DNA of 64,000 nucleotides, from the NCBI RefSeq assembly GCF_000472505.1, contig NZ_AWZR01000003.1, forward strand, positions 124,001 through 188,000, read 5' to 3'. Every line of letters starts with the position of its first letter. Position 1 is the first letter of the stretch. The position numbers and the translations under genes are program-made. Shown in pieces: positions 28,331 through 36,808 of the stretch. The notes beneath the pieces are model-generated. The model saw nothing but the letters and a program-made list of their open reading frames with translations, was not told the DNA's origin and searched no databases. Source of the DNA: Luteimonas sp. J29 (GTDB lineage Bacteria > Pseudomonadota > Gammaproteobacteria > Xanthomonadales > Xanthomonadaceae).

Positions 28331-29758
28331 ATGAAGCCAGCCGGCCTGGTCCTCCTGCTCCTGTCCGTCCTGCTGGCCAGCGGCTGCAGCCGGGACGATC
28401 CCACCCCGCCCGGGGGAGACTTCGCCTGCCATGCCGGCGCGTGGCAGCTCGCCGATGGCGCCGTGATGGCGCTGGTGCCGGTCGACGGCGGCCTGCGCTA
28501 CCGCCTGCTCGACGGGCGCACCGGCCGGCTGGAGACCGCGGGGAAGGCGCCGGGCGACGAGCTGCAGGCCCGCGAGGGCTGGCGCGAGGAAGGTCCGATA
28601 GTGGCCCGCGCGCGCTTCGAACCCTGCCCCGCCGGACGCATGCACTTCACGCTCGCCAGCGGGCCCGAGGGCGACGCCGTCCGGCTGCCGCTGCCCGCGC
28701 AGGACGCCACGTTCGCCAGCGACGGCCTCCAGCTGCGCGGACGCCTGGTGCTGCCCGCGGGAGGCTCGCAGGACCCGGTCCCGGTGGCGGTGCTGGTCCA
28801 CGGGTCCGAACGCTACTCGGCGCTCGAATCCAATCCCATGCAGTACCTGCTCCCCGCGCAAGGCGTGGCCGCCTTCGTCTACGACAAGCGCGGCACCGGC
28901 GGCTCCGCCGGCGAATACACCCAGGACTTCCACGCCCTGGCCGGCGATGCGGTCGCGGCGCTGACCGAAGCGCGGCGCCTGCATCCGGCGGGGTTCTCGG
29001 CCGCAGGCTTCGTCGGCGCCAGCCAGGGCGGCTGGGTGGCGCCGCTGGCGGCCTCGCGCAGCGACGCCGATTACGTGGTCGCGCTGTACGGCCTGGCCGA
29101 GAACGCGCTGGCCGAGGACCGCGAGCAGGTCATGAACGACCTGCGCGCGAAGGGCCACGGCGACGACGTGCTCGAACAGGCGCGCGAGGTCACCGATGCC
29201 ACCGCGCGGCTGATGGCCTCGGGGTTCACCAGCGGCTTCGACGAACTGCAGGCGGTGCGCAGGAAGTACGGCGATGCTCCCTGGTTCAACGACATCGAGG
29301 GCGAGTTCAGCGGCCAGGTGCTGCGCGTGCCTGGCTGGATGCCGCAGGCGCTGGTGCGGAGGATCGCCTCGCGCCAGGACGTCGGCACCAGCTGGGACTA
29401 CGAGCCGCTGCCGGTGCTGGAACAGCTGGCACCGCGCCAGCTCTGGGTGGTGGCGGCGGAAGACCTCGAAGCGCCCAACGCCGAGACGCTGCGGCGGATC
29501 CGCGCGCTGCAGGCACAGGGCCGCCCGGTGGACCTGGCGGTGTTCCCGGACACCGACCACGGCATGCTCGAGTTCGACGCCACCGGCGGCGAGCGGATCA
29601 TGCTGCGCCATGCCGACGGCTACTTCGCGCTGGTCGCGGACTGGATCCGCGATCCCCGCGTGCAGGGTCCCTACGGCCGGGCGCAGCTGGAACGACATGA
29701 CGCCGGCGCATCCGGTCCGGATGCGTCCGGCGAGGCCACCGCGCCGCCTGCCCCTTGA
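28331..29758 (+). CDS. alpha/beta hydrolase lipoprotein
   Basis: A 475-residue exported hydrolase. The signal peptide ends in a lipobox LLASGC (Cys near residue 19), so it is probably a lipoprotein. A beta-rich N-terminal part (about 30-130) precedes an alpha/beta hydrolase domain with oxyanion HGS (VLVHGSERYS), YDKRGTGGS, nucleophile elbow GASQGGW and late His in DTDHGM. The layout resembles acyl-CoA-thioester-hydrolase/dienelactone-hydrolase-like esterases. The C-terminus is Ala/Pro/Gly-rich. TAGACT lies in the leader near 28300. Substrate unknown. Confidence 0.88.
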   Translation: MKPAGLVLLLLSVLLASGCSRDDPTPPGGDFACHAGAWQLADGAVMALVPVDGGLRYRLLDGRTGRLETAGKAPGDELQAREGWREEGPIVARARFEPCPAGRMHFTLASGPEGDAVRLPLPAQDATFASDGLQLRGRLVLPAGGSQDPVPVAVLVHGSERYSALESNPMQYLLPAQGVAAFVYDKRGTGGSAGEYTQDFHALAGDAVAALTEARRLHPAGFSAAGFVGASQGGWVAPLAASRSDADYVVALYGLAENALAEDREQVMNDLRAKGHGDDVLEQAREVTDATARLMASGFTSGFDELQAVRRKYGDAPWFNDIEGEFSGQVLRVPGWMPQALVRRIASRQDVGTSWDYEPLPVLEQLAPRQLWVVAAEDLEAPNAETLRRIRALQAQGRPVDLAVFPDTDHGMLEFDATGGERIMLRHADGYFALVADWIRDPRVQGPYGRAQLERHDAGASGPDASGEATAPPAP

Positions 29759-29801
29759 GCCAGCCGGGGCTGGCGCACGCACTGCGCGCATCGCGAATGC
29801 A

Positions 29802-29845
29802 AGAAGGCCCAGTCGTCCGGTATGACCCGTCCGGCTGAGCCTTCT
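29802..29845 (+). terminator. hairpin terminator after the lipoprotein hydrolase
   Basis: Arms AGAAGGCCCAG (29802-29812) and CTGAGCCTTCT (29835-29845) pair with one mismatch. CCGG elements inside the loop can pair as well. A weak pyrimidine run follows. It lies between convergent genes and could serve both. Confidence 0.6.
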
Positions 29846-29932
29846 CTTCGCCGGAGCGATTGCTTCTGGCGTTGCCGCCTTCCGCTTTTTCTCCGACGGA
29901 TGCAGGCTAGCGCAGCGCCCGTTACGCGGGCG

Positions 29933-30448
29933 TCAAGGGGTGCGACCGTCCGTCGGCAGGGGCTCGCACGGCCATGGCCACCAGCCCTGCCCGCTGCGCG
30001 CGTAGCGGTCGGCGGCGCGCTCGAACCGGTTGCGCACGCTGATCCCGCCGCACAGCAGGTACAGGGGCAGGAACAGTGGCCCGAGCACCATGTACTGCAG
30101 CACGTGTGCGCGCTCGTGGTCGCGCAGCAGCACCTCCGGGTCGCGGCACAGGCCGGCGCGGTGGACGTAGGTGGTGCAGCGCACGTCGAGGCGTTCGCCG
30201 GTGTGCAGGATCACGTTGCCCAGGGTCATCGCCCCGCCCGGGCCCCACGGCCAGCGATGGAACACCAGGGCCAACGCGTCGCGGTCCAGGCGCGGGCGCG
30301 CGCCCGCCGCCATTCCGGCCAGTCCCGCGCACAGGCCGGCCAGGGTATTGGGAAGGGTCCAGAGGAGGCCGGCGGCCAGCAGCAGCGCGCGACCCGGCCG
30401 GTCGTCGTCGCCCGTGCTCAGTCGTTGCCTTCCGGGATCAGCAGCCAC
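29933..30448 (-). CDS. membrane-associated zincin-like protein (HExxH)
   Basis: A 171-residue protein of unknown function. A hydrophobic N-terminal segment (about 20-50) precedes HExxHxxQ at 111-118 (HERAHVLQ), another hydrophobic stretch (about 119-135) and FERAAD at 142-147. The last fits the third ligand Glu of a gluzincin (ExxxD). This is the layout of a small membrane metalloprotease or a remnant of one. The start ATG lies 31 bp inside the PspC gene; no better start is available. It is in an operon with the PspC and DUF5329 genes. Confidence 0.7.
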   Translation of the reverse strand: MAADPGRQRLSTGDDDRPGRALLLAAGLLWTLPNTLAGLCAGLAGMAAGARPRLDRDALALVFHRWPWGPGGAMTLGNVILHTGERLDVRCTTYVHRAGLCRDPEVLLRDHERAHVLQYMVLGPLFLPLYLLCGGISVRNRFERAADRYARSGQGWWPWPCEPLPTDGRTP

Positions 30449-30630
30449 AGCGCCAGGTAGACCAGGATGCCGGGGAACGCGGCCGACAGGGTCGATCCCA
30501 CCACGTACAGGATGCGGACCAGGGTCGGGTTCCAGCCGAAGCGATGGGCGATGCCGCCCAGCACGCCGGCGAGCACGCGGTCGTGGATCGATCGGGTCAG
30601 TCCGGGTGTCTTGGCGGTGGCCTGGCTCAT
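30418..30630 (-). CDS. PspC-domain membrane protein
   Basis: A 70-residue PspC-domain protein. The family motif LAGVLGGIAHRFGWNPTLVRILYV is split by one conserved Gly-rich turn, and one helix (about 40-65) ends in LLIPEGN. PspC domains sense envelope stress with PspA/B, but no other psp gene is nearby. Single-domain relatives are common and uncharacterised. It overlaps the zincin-like gene by 31 bp. Confidence 0.9.
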   Translation of the reverse strand: MSQATAKTPGLTRSIHDRVLAGVLGGIAHRFGWNPTLVRILYVVGSTLSAAFPGILVYLALWLLIPEGND

Positions 30631-30658
30631 GGTGCGCGTCCTCCTGGCTGGGGCCAGT

Positions 30659-31054
30659 CTAGCCACCCGGTTGTGAAGAATCCGCTGCGCGCAGGCGCTG
30701 CAACTCGGATTCGAACCACTGTGCGGACGGGACCTCGCCACCGTCGCCGCAGCGCACCCGGTACGCACGTCCGGTCAGGCTGCTGCGGCTGGCGACGAGC
30801 TCGATGAATTCCTCCGCGGTGCCCTCGCGGCCCTGGCGCCGGGCATGGGCGAGCTTGCGCTGCAGGTGCTTCTGGGCCGCGGCGGGCGCGTGCCAGCGGC
30901 CGTTGCGCTGGAACTCGCAGTCCGAGGCGCCGACCGCGGCCACCAGCGCGTCGATCTCGCGGTCCGCGTCCCCCGCCCTGGCGCCCTGGGGGATGGCCGC
31001 CATCAGCGCCAGCGCGGACACCGCCACCGCCAGCCACGGCCGCCGGATCGCCAC
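30659..31054 (-). CDS. DUF5329 family exported protein
   Basis: A 131-residue protein with a signal peptide (about residues 1-27, ending ARA-G). The mature part has the DUF5329 pattern: IDALVAAVGASDCEFQRNG with one Cys, then HLQRKL, SRSSLTGRAYRVRC with a second Cys, and W near the end. The two Cys probably form a disulfide in the periplasm. Function unknown. It lies 9 bp after phaC on the same strand. Confidence 0.82.
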   Translation of the reverse strand: MAIRRPWLAVAVSALALMAAIPQGARAGDADREIDALVAAVGASDCEFQRNGRWHAPAAAQKHLQRKLAHARRQGREGTAEEFIELVASRSSLTGRAYRVRCGDGGEVPSAQWFESELQRLRAADSSQPGG

Positions 31055-31063
31055 GGGCCGACC

Positions 31064-32131
31064 TCAGCGGGTCCGTTTCGCCAGCCAGTCGTGGATCGTG
31101 GCCGGCACTTCGCGGGCGCGGCTGGAGACATAGATGCCGATGTGGCCGCCGCGGAACGAGAGCTCGGTGTAGTCGTCGGTGCCGACCACCTCGCGCAGCG
31201 CGCGCGAGGCGTCCGGCGGCACCAGGTGGTCCTGCTCGGCGTAGATGTTGAGCACCGGCATGTCGACGAAGCCCAGGTCCACCTCGCGTCCGCCGATCTC
31301 GATACCTCCCTCCAGGAAGCCGTTGCCCTGGTAGTACTGCTTGATGAACTGGCGGAAGGCCTCGCCGGCCTGGTCGGGCGAATCGAAGATCCACTTCTCC
31401 ATGCGCAGGAAGTCCTCCAGCGCGCCGGGATCGTCGAGGATGTCGACCAGACCCACGTACTTCTGCACGAACAGGCGCCACGGCTTGAGCGTGAGGTAGC
31501 AGAAGTTCATCAGGTCCGCGGGCACGTTGCCGAGCGTGTCCACGAACAGGTCCACGTCCATGTCCCGGGTCCAGTGCGAGAGCATGTTGTCCGGGGTGTG
31601 GAAGTCGACCGGCGTGACCATGGTGATCAGGTTGCGGATCTTCTCCGGGTGCAGCGCCGCGTAGGTCAGGGCGAACGCGCCGCCCTGGCAGATGCCCAGC
31701 AGGTTGATCGCGTCGAGCCGGTGGCGGCGGCGGAGCTCGTCGACCGCGCCGCCGAGGAAGCGCTCGATGTAGTCCTCGAGGGTGAGGAAGCGGTCGGAGC
31801 GGTCGGGGTAGCCCCAGTCGATGATGTACACGTCCTCGCCGCGCTCCAGCAGGCCGCGCACCAGCGAACGGTTCTCCTGCAGGTCGACCATGTACGGGCG
31901 GTTGACCAGGGCGTAGCTGATGAGCACCGGCACCTTCGCGGTGGGCGCCTTCGCGCCGGCGTAGCGGTACAGCACGACCTTGCCGTCGCGCCACACCTCC
32001 TCCTTGCCGGTCGCGCCGTAGTCGTAGTCGCCGACCTCGCGCAGGGTCTGCAGGCCGGCGGCCAGCTTCTGCTGGAAGCGCACCGCCTCGGCGGCCAGGC
32101 GGTCGGGCGTGATGTTGAGCGGACCGTGCAT
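31064..32131 (-). CDS. phaC: class III polyhydroxyalkanoate synthase subunit PhaC
   Basis: A 355-residue catalytic subunit that polymerises 3-hydroxyacyl-CoA on storage granules. The short length is that of class III. The lipase-like box is GICQGG with the nucleophilic Cys, preceded by DVYIIDWGYPDRSDR. The catalytic Asp region is NIYAEQDHLVPP and the His lies in RGGHIGIYVSSRA. It starts 1 bp after the phaE stop, giving the PhaE-PhaC pair needed for activity. Confidence 0.96.
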   Translation of the reverse strand: MHGPLNITPDRLAAEAVRFQQKLAAGLQTLREVGDYDYGATGKEEVWRDGKVVLYRYAGAKAPTAKVPVLISYALVNRPYMVDLQENRSLVRGLLERGEDVYIIDWGYPDRSDRFLTLEDYIERFLGGAVDELRRRHRLDAINLLGICQGGAFALTYAALHPEKIRNLITMVTPVDFHTPDNMLSHWTRDMDVDLFVDTLGNVPADLMNFCYLTLKPWRLFVQKYVGLVDILDDPGALEDFLRMEKWIFDSPDQAGEAFRQFIKQYYQGNGFLEGGIEIGGREVDLGFVDMPVLNIYAEQDHLVPPDASRALREVVGTDDYTELSFRGGHIGIYVSSRAREVPATIHDWLAKRTR

Positions 32132-32132
32132 G

Positions 32133-33389
32133 TCAGCGTCCTCCGCGGCGCCTGGCTGGCGCCGGCTCGGGTGGCAGCGGCGCGTCCGGGATGGGAATGA
32201 AGCTGGAGAATCCGTTGGTGGGCGCCCGGCGCGCGGTCACGGTCGGCCGCGGCGCGAGCTTGCGTGCCGCGCGCCTGGCCGGCGCCTTCGTCCGCGCGGC
32301 CGCCTTTTTCGCCGGCTTGCCGGTCGACGCCCCGGGCGCGGACCGATCCGCCGCCTTGGTCGTCTGCGACGGACGGCTGGCGGACTTGCGGCCCGCCCGC
32401 TTCTTCGCAGCTGGCTTCTTCGCCGCCTGCCTGCCGGACGACGCGCCTGCAATGCCACCAGAGCCGGCCGCGGATGCGGCCTGCCCATCCCCGACCGCGT
32501 CGCGCAACCGCCGCAGCGCGCGCTCGAGCTCCACGATCTTGCGGTGCGCCGAGTCCACCTCCGCGCGCGTGGGCATCCCCAGCGAGGCGCAGGCCTGCTC
32601 GACCTGCGCGTGCACGCCGGCCCGCACGCGCATCTGCGCGTCCACCAGCCGGCCGTAGGCGGTGCGGAACTCCGGCGACAGCGCGATCTGCGCGTAGGCC
32701 TCCTCCGCCGCGTCGATCCAGAGGTCGAACAGCGCGCGCGTCGACTCGATCTGCTTCCCGGGCGCGGCGCGCTCGGCCAGCTTGTCCTCGAAGCGCACGA
32801 ACGCATGTTCGGTGGCCTTGAGCAGCAGGGCGTTGTACGCGCTGGTCGCCTCGTCGTATTCGACCAGCGCCCGGGCCAGCGCCTGGAGCCGCTCCTGGTG
32901 CTCGCGCCCGGCGCCGAAGGCCGGGATCCGCAGCCAGGACATGCCTTCGTTGCGCACCGCGTCCAGCCAGGGCTTCGCGTCCTCGACCCACTGGTCCAGC
33001 CCGGCCAGGCCCTGGCCGCGCATCGAACGCAGCAGTTCCGGGAACGGACTGGCGCCCGAGGCACCCAGCGCCTGCTTCCAGGCGCGGGCGATGTCGGACG
33101 CGTCGGCCTCGCGGCCGGCGAACTGCGCCGCGACCTGCTGCATGCGCGCGAACCATTCGCGGGCCTGGGCACCGAAGCGCTGCAGCGCGTCGTTGACGTC
33201 CTGGCGGCCACCGTGGGCATAGCGCGTCCACCAGTCGATCGCCTCGTGCCACGCGTGCGCGCCGATCTGGCCGGCGTCGGGCATCGCCCCGCGCAGGGCG
33301 TCGCCCCACGCGGCCCAGTACTGCCGCGCCAGCCGTTCGAAGTCCTGCGCCTGCCCGCCGCCGCCCGCGCCCTGGTCCTGCTTCGACAT
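32133..33389 (-). CDS. phaE: class III PHA synthase subunit PhaE with basic C-terminal tail
   Basis: A 418-residue partner of PhaC. The N-terminal two-thirds is alpha-helical with the PhaE pattern (WMDMQ-like helices, RTAYGRLVDAQMR, SLGMPTRAEVDSAHRKIVELERALRRL). The last 100 residues (319-418) are a Lys/Ala/Arg/Pro-rich tail with repeats such as AAKKPAAKK and KPAKKAAARTK, like histone H1 or AlgP. It ends in a short Pro-rich segment. The ATG at 33389 has AGGAGG upstream. The tail could bind DNA or phospholipid at the granule surface; that is inference. Confidence 0.93.
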   Translation of the reverse strand: MSKQDQGAGGGGQAQDFERLARQYWAAWGDALRGAMPDAGQIGAHAWHEAIDWWTRYAHGGRQDVNDALQRFGAQAREWFARMQQVAAQFAGREADASDIARAWKQALGASGASPFPELLRSMRGQGLAGLDQWVEDAKPWLDAVRNEGMSWLRIPAFGAGREHQERLQALARALVEYDEATSAYNALLLKATEHAFVRFEDKLAERAAPGKQIESTRALFDLWIDAAEEAYAQIALSPEFRTAYGRLVDAQMRVRAGVHAQVEQACASLGMPTRAEVDSAHRKIVELERALRRLRDAVGDGQAASAAGSGGIAGASSGRQAAKKPAAKKRAGRKSASRPSQTTKAADRSAPGASTGKPAKKAAARTKAPARRAARKLAPRPTVTARRAPTNGFSSFIPIPDAPLPPEPAPARRRGGR

Positions 33390-33453
33390 GCCGTCCTCCT
33401 GCTGCCGGTCGATCATAGCAACGGCCGGCGACGCAGGGTGGGGCCGCGGAGGC

Positions 33454-34074
33454 TCAGAACTTCGGGATCCGGATCGTCTTGCTGATCATCAGCGAACCCG
33501 ACAGCGCGTACACCAGCACCAGCGGATGCAGCTGCCAGGGGCCGAGCTGCCACCGTCCGAACCAGACCGCGTCCCCGATCGCGCCTTGCCAGGCCGCCAC
33601 CGCGAGCAGGACCACGATCAGCAGGCTGGTCGGGATCGGGGTGCCCTCGAAGTACTTCACCTTGTCGCCGCCGTCGGCGAGCGTCTCGGCGGTCACGTTG
33701 TAGCGCGCCAGGCGGCTGACGCCGCAGCCGACGAAGTAGCTCAGCACCACCCAGTCCCAGCCGCCCTGCAGACCGCAGGCATAGCCGAGCGCGGCGGGCG
33801 CGACGCCGAAGGAGATCACGTCGGCCAGCGAATCGAGCTCCCGGCCCAGGGTCGAGGCGACCTTTCGCCAGCGCGCGATCCTCCCGTCCAGCGCGTCCAG
33901 CACGAAGGCCAGCGGGATCAGGGCCATGCCGGCTAGCAGGTCGCGCACCACGCCGTCCTGGAGGAACCGCATCGCCGCGAACACCGCCCCGGTACCGCAG
34001 ACTGCGTTGCCGAGGGTGAACCAGTCGGCGAGCTGGAAGTCGCGCAGCATCGAGAAGTGGCGGGGACGGGACAT
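33454..34074 (-). CDS. pssA: CDP-diacylglycerol-serine O-phosphatidyltransferase
   Basis: A 206-residue inner-membrane enzyme making phosphatidylserine, the precursor of phosphatidylethanolamine. The CDP-alcohol transferase motif is complete: DALDGRIAR, then GRELDSLAD with the metal-binding Asp residues. About six helices are present. The start is ATG 34074 (MSRPRHFSMLRDFQLADW); an in-frame start at 34167 would overlap the upstream gene. It lies between phaE and the hydroxybutyrate oligomer hydrolase on the same strand. Confidence 0.93.
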   Translation of the reverse strand: MSRPRHFSMLRDFQLADWFTLGNAVCGTGAVFAAMRFLQDGVVRDLLAGMALIPLAFVLDALDGRIARWRKVASTLGRELDSLADVISFGVAPAALGYACGLQGGWDWVVLSYFVGCGVSRLARYNVTAETLADGGDKVKYFEGTPIPTSLLIVVLLAVAAWQGAIGDAVWFGRWQLGPWQLHPLVLVYALSGSLMISKTIRIPKF

Positions 34075-34145
34075 GGCGGTCGTCCGGGGAGCGGGAAACC
34101 CCAAGGGTGCCAAAACCCGCGTGAGGGCGATACGCAGGCGCGGGG

Positions 34146-35888
34146 TCAGGGAATGGCCAGGTGCCACGCCTCCAGCCGCTGGCCCGGCGCCCGCGGCGTG
34201 GGCTCGACCACCGCGTCCCCGGGCAGCGCCCCCTCCCCCTCAAGGAACGCGGCCACGCGGTCGAGCGCCGCGTGCACGTAGGGCAACAGCGGCACGTAGC
34301 GCGTGGCGAGGTCGGGCAGGCCGAGGAAGCTGTCGAAGTGCTGGGCGTGGCGCACCTGCCAGAAGCGCACGTCGCGCCCGGCGGCGCGTGCGGCCTCCAC
34401 GTAGGGCGCGCTGCTGAAGGCGATCGGGATCAGGCCGTCGTCGATGCCGTGCACCACGACCACCGGCAATCCCTCGCGCGGCGGCCGCGCACGGGTGGCG
34501 GCGATGCCCGCCTGCACCCGGCGCGCGTCGGCATCGTCGCCTTCCCACAGCGCGCGCAGCCGGCGCAGGCCCGGGAACCCGAACCCGGGCGGCGCGAACG
34601 AGGGATCGACGATCCCGATGCCCTGCCCCGGCGGCAGCCCGCTGGCCTCGCTCCACCAGGCCGCGCGCTCGACCGCGGTCGCGGGCCGCGGGGACAGGTC
34701 GAGGTGCTGGGCCGCGAACCGGTAGCCGCAGGGATGCCCGTCGACGCCATGGCGACCGTAGGCCGAGGCGTACGTGACCGCGAGCGCGCGCCACATGTCG
34801 AAGCCGGTGGAGAGCGCGCCCGCGCGCAGGGCGGGCACGGTCCAGCCCGCGGCCAGCAGGCGCTCGTGCGCCGAGCGCGCCTGGCACGCCGGGGTGGCGC
34901 CCTCCACCAGCCCGTCGGCGGCCAGCCGCGCGCACAGCCCGGCCAGCTGCGGCGCCGCCAGCGCCGCCATCAGCGACGCCGGCAGCTCCTGGGGGAGCAG
35001 CTGCTCGCACGGCATGAGCAGCGCCGCCTCGGTCGCGTAGTCGTACAGGCAGCGTGCGCCGGGGGCGTCGGCGTAGACGTTCGGCTCGCCGGCCACCACC
35101 GCGTCCAGCCACCGGTCGTCCCCTTCGGCAGCGCGCAGCACCGCGCCGCCGCCGTTGGAGATGCCCGTGGCCACGATGCGGGTGCCGTCGAACGTGAACG
35201 GCGCGTGCTCCGGGTACGCCTCGGCGAGCACCTGGAGCGCGAACTCGGCGGCCTGGCGCACGTGCCGTCCCCAGTCCGCCTCGGGGTTGTCCTTCGAATG
35301 CGCGTGCTTGACCGCGATGCCCCTGACCCCGTGGCCGCCGCCGTCCGCGGGGTCGGGCTCGAACGCCAGGCCGGACGTGCCCGCCGGCGCGCGCGTCCCG
35401 TCGGAGAGGCAGCCGGTCCCGCTGTCGAGGTCGAAGTAGTCGGAGCCGGCGGCCTTGTCGGTATGCACCACCGCCCATCCGCGCGGCAGGCCCCAGGCGC
35501 TGGCCAACGCTACCGAACCGTAGATCCCGCGCGAGCCCGACGCCGCCGTCACCAGCAGTCGCGGCCGGCGCGGATCGAAGCCGTCGGGCAGCTGCAGCAT
35601 CACCCGGTGCGGATGGCGCGCCCCGGGCAGCGTGGCGTAGGCATGGAACTCGCGCCCGGGCACCGTCGAGGTGCTGCCGTAAAGCCTGCCGAAGCCGCCT
35701 CCCGGCGCGAGGTCGGCGATGCCGCGCCAGCTGCTCCAGATCGCCCTGCGGCGCAGTTCCTCCGCGGTGGGACGGGCCGGATCGGCATACGGCGGCGGGA
35801 TCATGGCGCGCAGGCCACCCGATCCCAGGCCCGCGGTCAGCAGGTCGTCATGGCCGCGGTGGGTGCTGGTGCGCCGGGCAGTGAACAT
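34146..35888 (-). CDS. 3-hydroxybutyrate oligomer hydrolase
   Basis: A 580-residue esterase that cuts 3-hydroxybutyrate oligomers released from PHB. Family features are HRGHDDLLTAGLG at the N-terminus, YATLPGARHPHRVMLQLPDGFDP, a nucleophile elbow GISNGGGA near residue 240, the VVHGIDDGLIP segment with an acidic residue, and RHAQHFDSFLG near the C-terminus with the His. No signal peptide is obvious. It probably recycles storage polymer made by PhaCE upstream in the cluster. Confidence 0.9.
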   Translation of the reverse strand: MFTARRTSTHRGHDDLLTAGLGSGGLRAMIPPPYADPARPTAEELRRRAIWSSWRGIADLAPGGGFGRLYGSTSTVPGREFHAYATLPGARHPHRVMLQLPDGFDPRRPRLLVTAASGSRGIYGSVALASAWGLPRGWAVVHTDKAAGSDYFDLDSGTGCLSDGTRAPAGTSGLAFEPDPADGGGHGVRGIAVKHAHSKDNPEADWGRHVRQAAEFALQVLAEAYPEHAPFTFDGTRIVATGISNGGGAVLRAAEGDDRWLDAVVAGEPNVYADAPGARCLYDYATEAALLMPCEQLLPQELPASLMAALAAPQLAGLCARLAADGLVEGATPACQARSAHERLLAAGWTVPALRAGALSTGFDMWRALAVTYASAYGRHGVDGHPCGYRFAAQHLDLSPRPATAVERAAWWSEASGLPPGQGIGIVDPSFAPPGFGFPGLRRLRALWEGDDADARRVQAGIAATRARPPREGLPVVVVHGIDDGLIPIAFSSAPYVEAARAAGRDVRFWQVRHAQHFDSFLGLPDLATRYVPLLPYVHAALDRVAAFLEGEGALPGDAVVEPTPRAPGQRLEAWHLAIP

Positions 35889-35991
35889 GCGTGCGTCCGC
35901 GTCCTCGTCCGGGGAAGGCGCGTCGCGCGCCGTGGCTATCGTACCCGGCCGCGGCGGCGCACCGGTGCCGCGCGGGCACGCGTGCCCGCGC

Positions 35992-36480
35992 TCAGATCCG
36001 CGTGCAGTCCCAGGACACCATGCGTCCGTCGCGGTACGGCATCACCCCGTGGAACGCGCGCGGGTCGTCGTCGAACACCATCGGCAGGAAGTGACGGTCG
36101 CCTTCCCACAGCGGCAGGTCGAGGATGCGATCGACGTCGACCCATTCCAGGCTGCCCTCGGGATTGGACGCGTACGGCTCGCCGCTGAATCCGGTGACCA
36201 GGAACAGGAAACCGAACCAGTCCTCGCCGCCGCGGCCGAAGCCCGGCCAGCTGATCGTGCCGCGCAGCCGCATCGCGTCGCACTCGATGCCGGCTTCCTC
36301 GCGGATCTCGCGGCGCATGCCGGCCACCACGTCCTCGCCCGGCTCGAGCTTGCCGCCCAGGCCGTTGTACTTGCCCAGGTGGTGGTCGCCGGGCCGCGCA
36401 TTGCGGTGGACCATCAGCACCCGGCGCCGGTCCGGCGACAGCACGTAGCCGAGCGTGGCGAGGATGGGCGTGTACGGCAT
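35992..36480 (-). CDS. Nudix hydrolase, 8-oxo-dGTP-diphosphatase-like
   Basis: A 162-residue hydrolase with a complete Nudix box: GGKLEPGE, seven residues, REIREEAGIE. NGLGGKLEPGE and the C-terminal PLWEGDRHFLPMVFDDD resemble the MutT/MTH1-type group that clears oxidised nucleotides. Substrate cannot be assigned firmly. The leader holds a TACCAT hexamer near 36510 and GGAG before the ATG. Confidence 0.9.
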   Translation of the reverse strand: MPYTPILATLGYVLSPDRRRVLMVHRNARPGDHHLGKYNGLGGKLEPGEDVVAGMRREIREEAGIECDAMRLRGTISWPGFGRGGEDWFGFLFLVTGFSGEPYASNPEGSLEWVDVDRILDLPLWEGDRHFLPMVFDDDPRAFHGVMPYRDGRMVSWDCTRI

Positions 36481-36808
36481 GGACGGCTCCGCAAGGAAAG
36501 CCGCGCATGGTAGCGGCGGGCGCGTTGGGCCGCGACCCGTCGGCCCCCGCCCCCGTCCGGATTGCCGGCGCCCGACCGGTCCGGTCGCGCGGGCCTCGGT
36601 CGTCGCGCACTGCGCCTGCGCGAATGGGCATGCGTCGACCGGTCGGCCGCTCGATGAAACGACATGCGCAGGCGTATCGAACGGCCCGGCGCGCCGGGGC
36701 CTCCCGCCCTGCCGGCGGATCGATTGCGGAGTGTGGGCACAGTCACAACCCGGTCTCGCGGGCGCCGATACGCTGTGGCGCAGGGGGGACATCCGAGGGA
36801 CACACGCC
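36481..36808 (+). other. 328-bp divergent intergenic region
   Basis: It separates the Nudix gene from the DUF1800 operon. I see a possible -10 TACGCT at 36769-36774 on the plus strand, GAGGGA before the DUF1800 ATG, and TACCAT on the minus strand for the Nudix gene. No RNA gene, repeat or operator could be supported. Confidence 0.4.
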
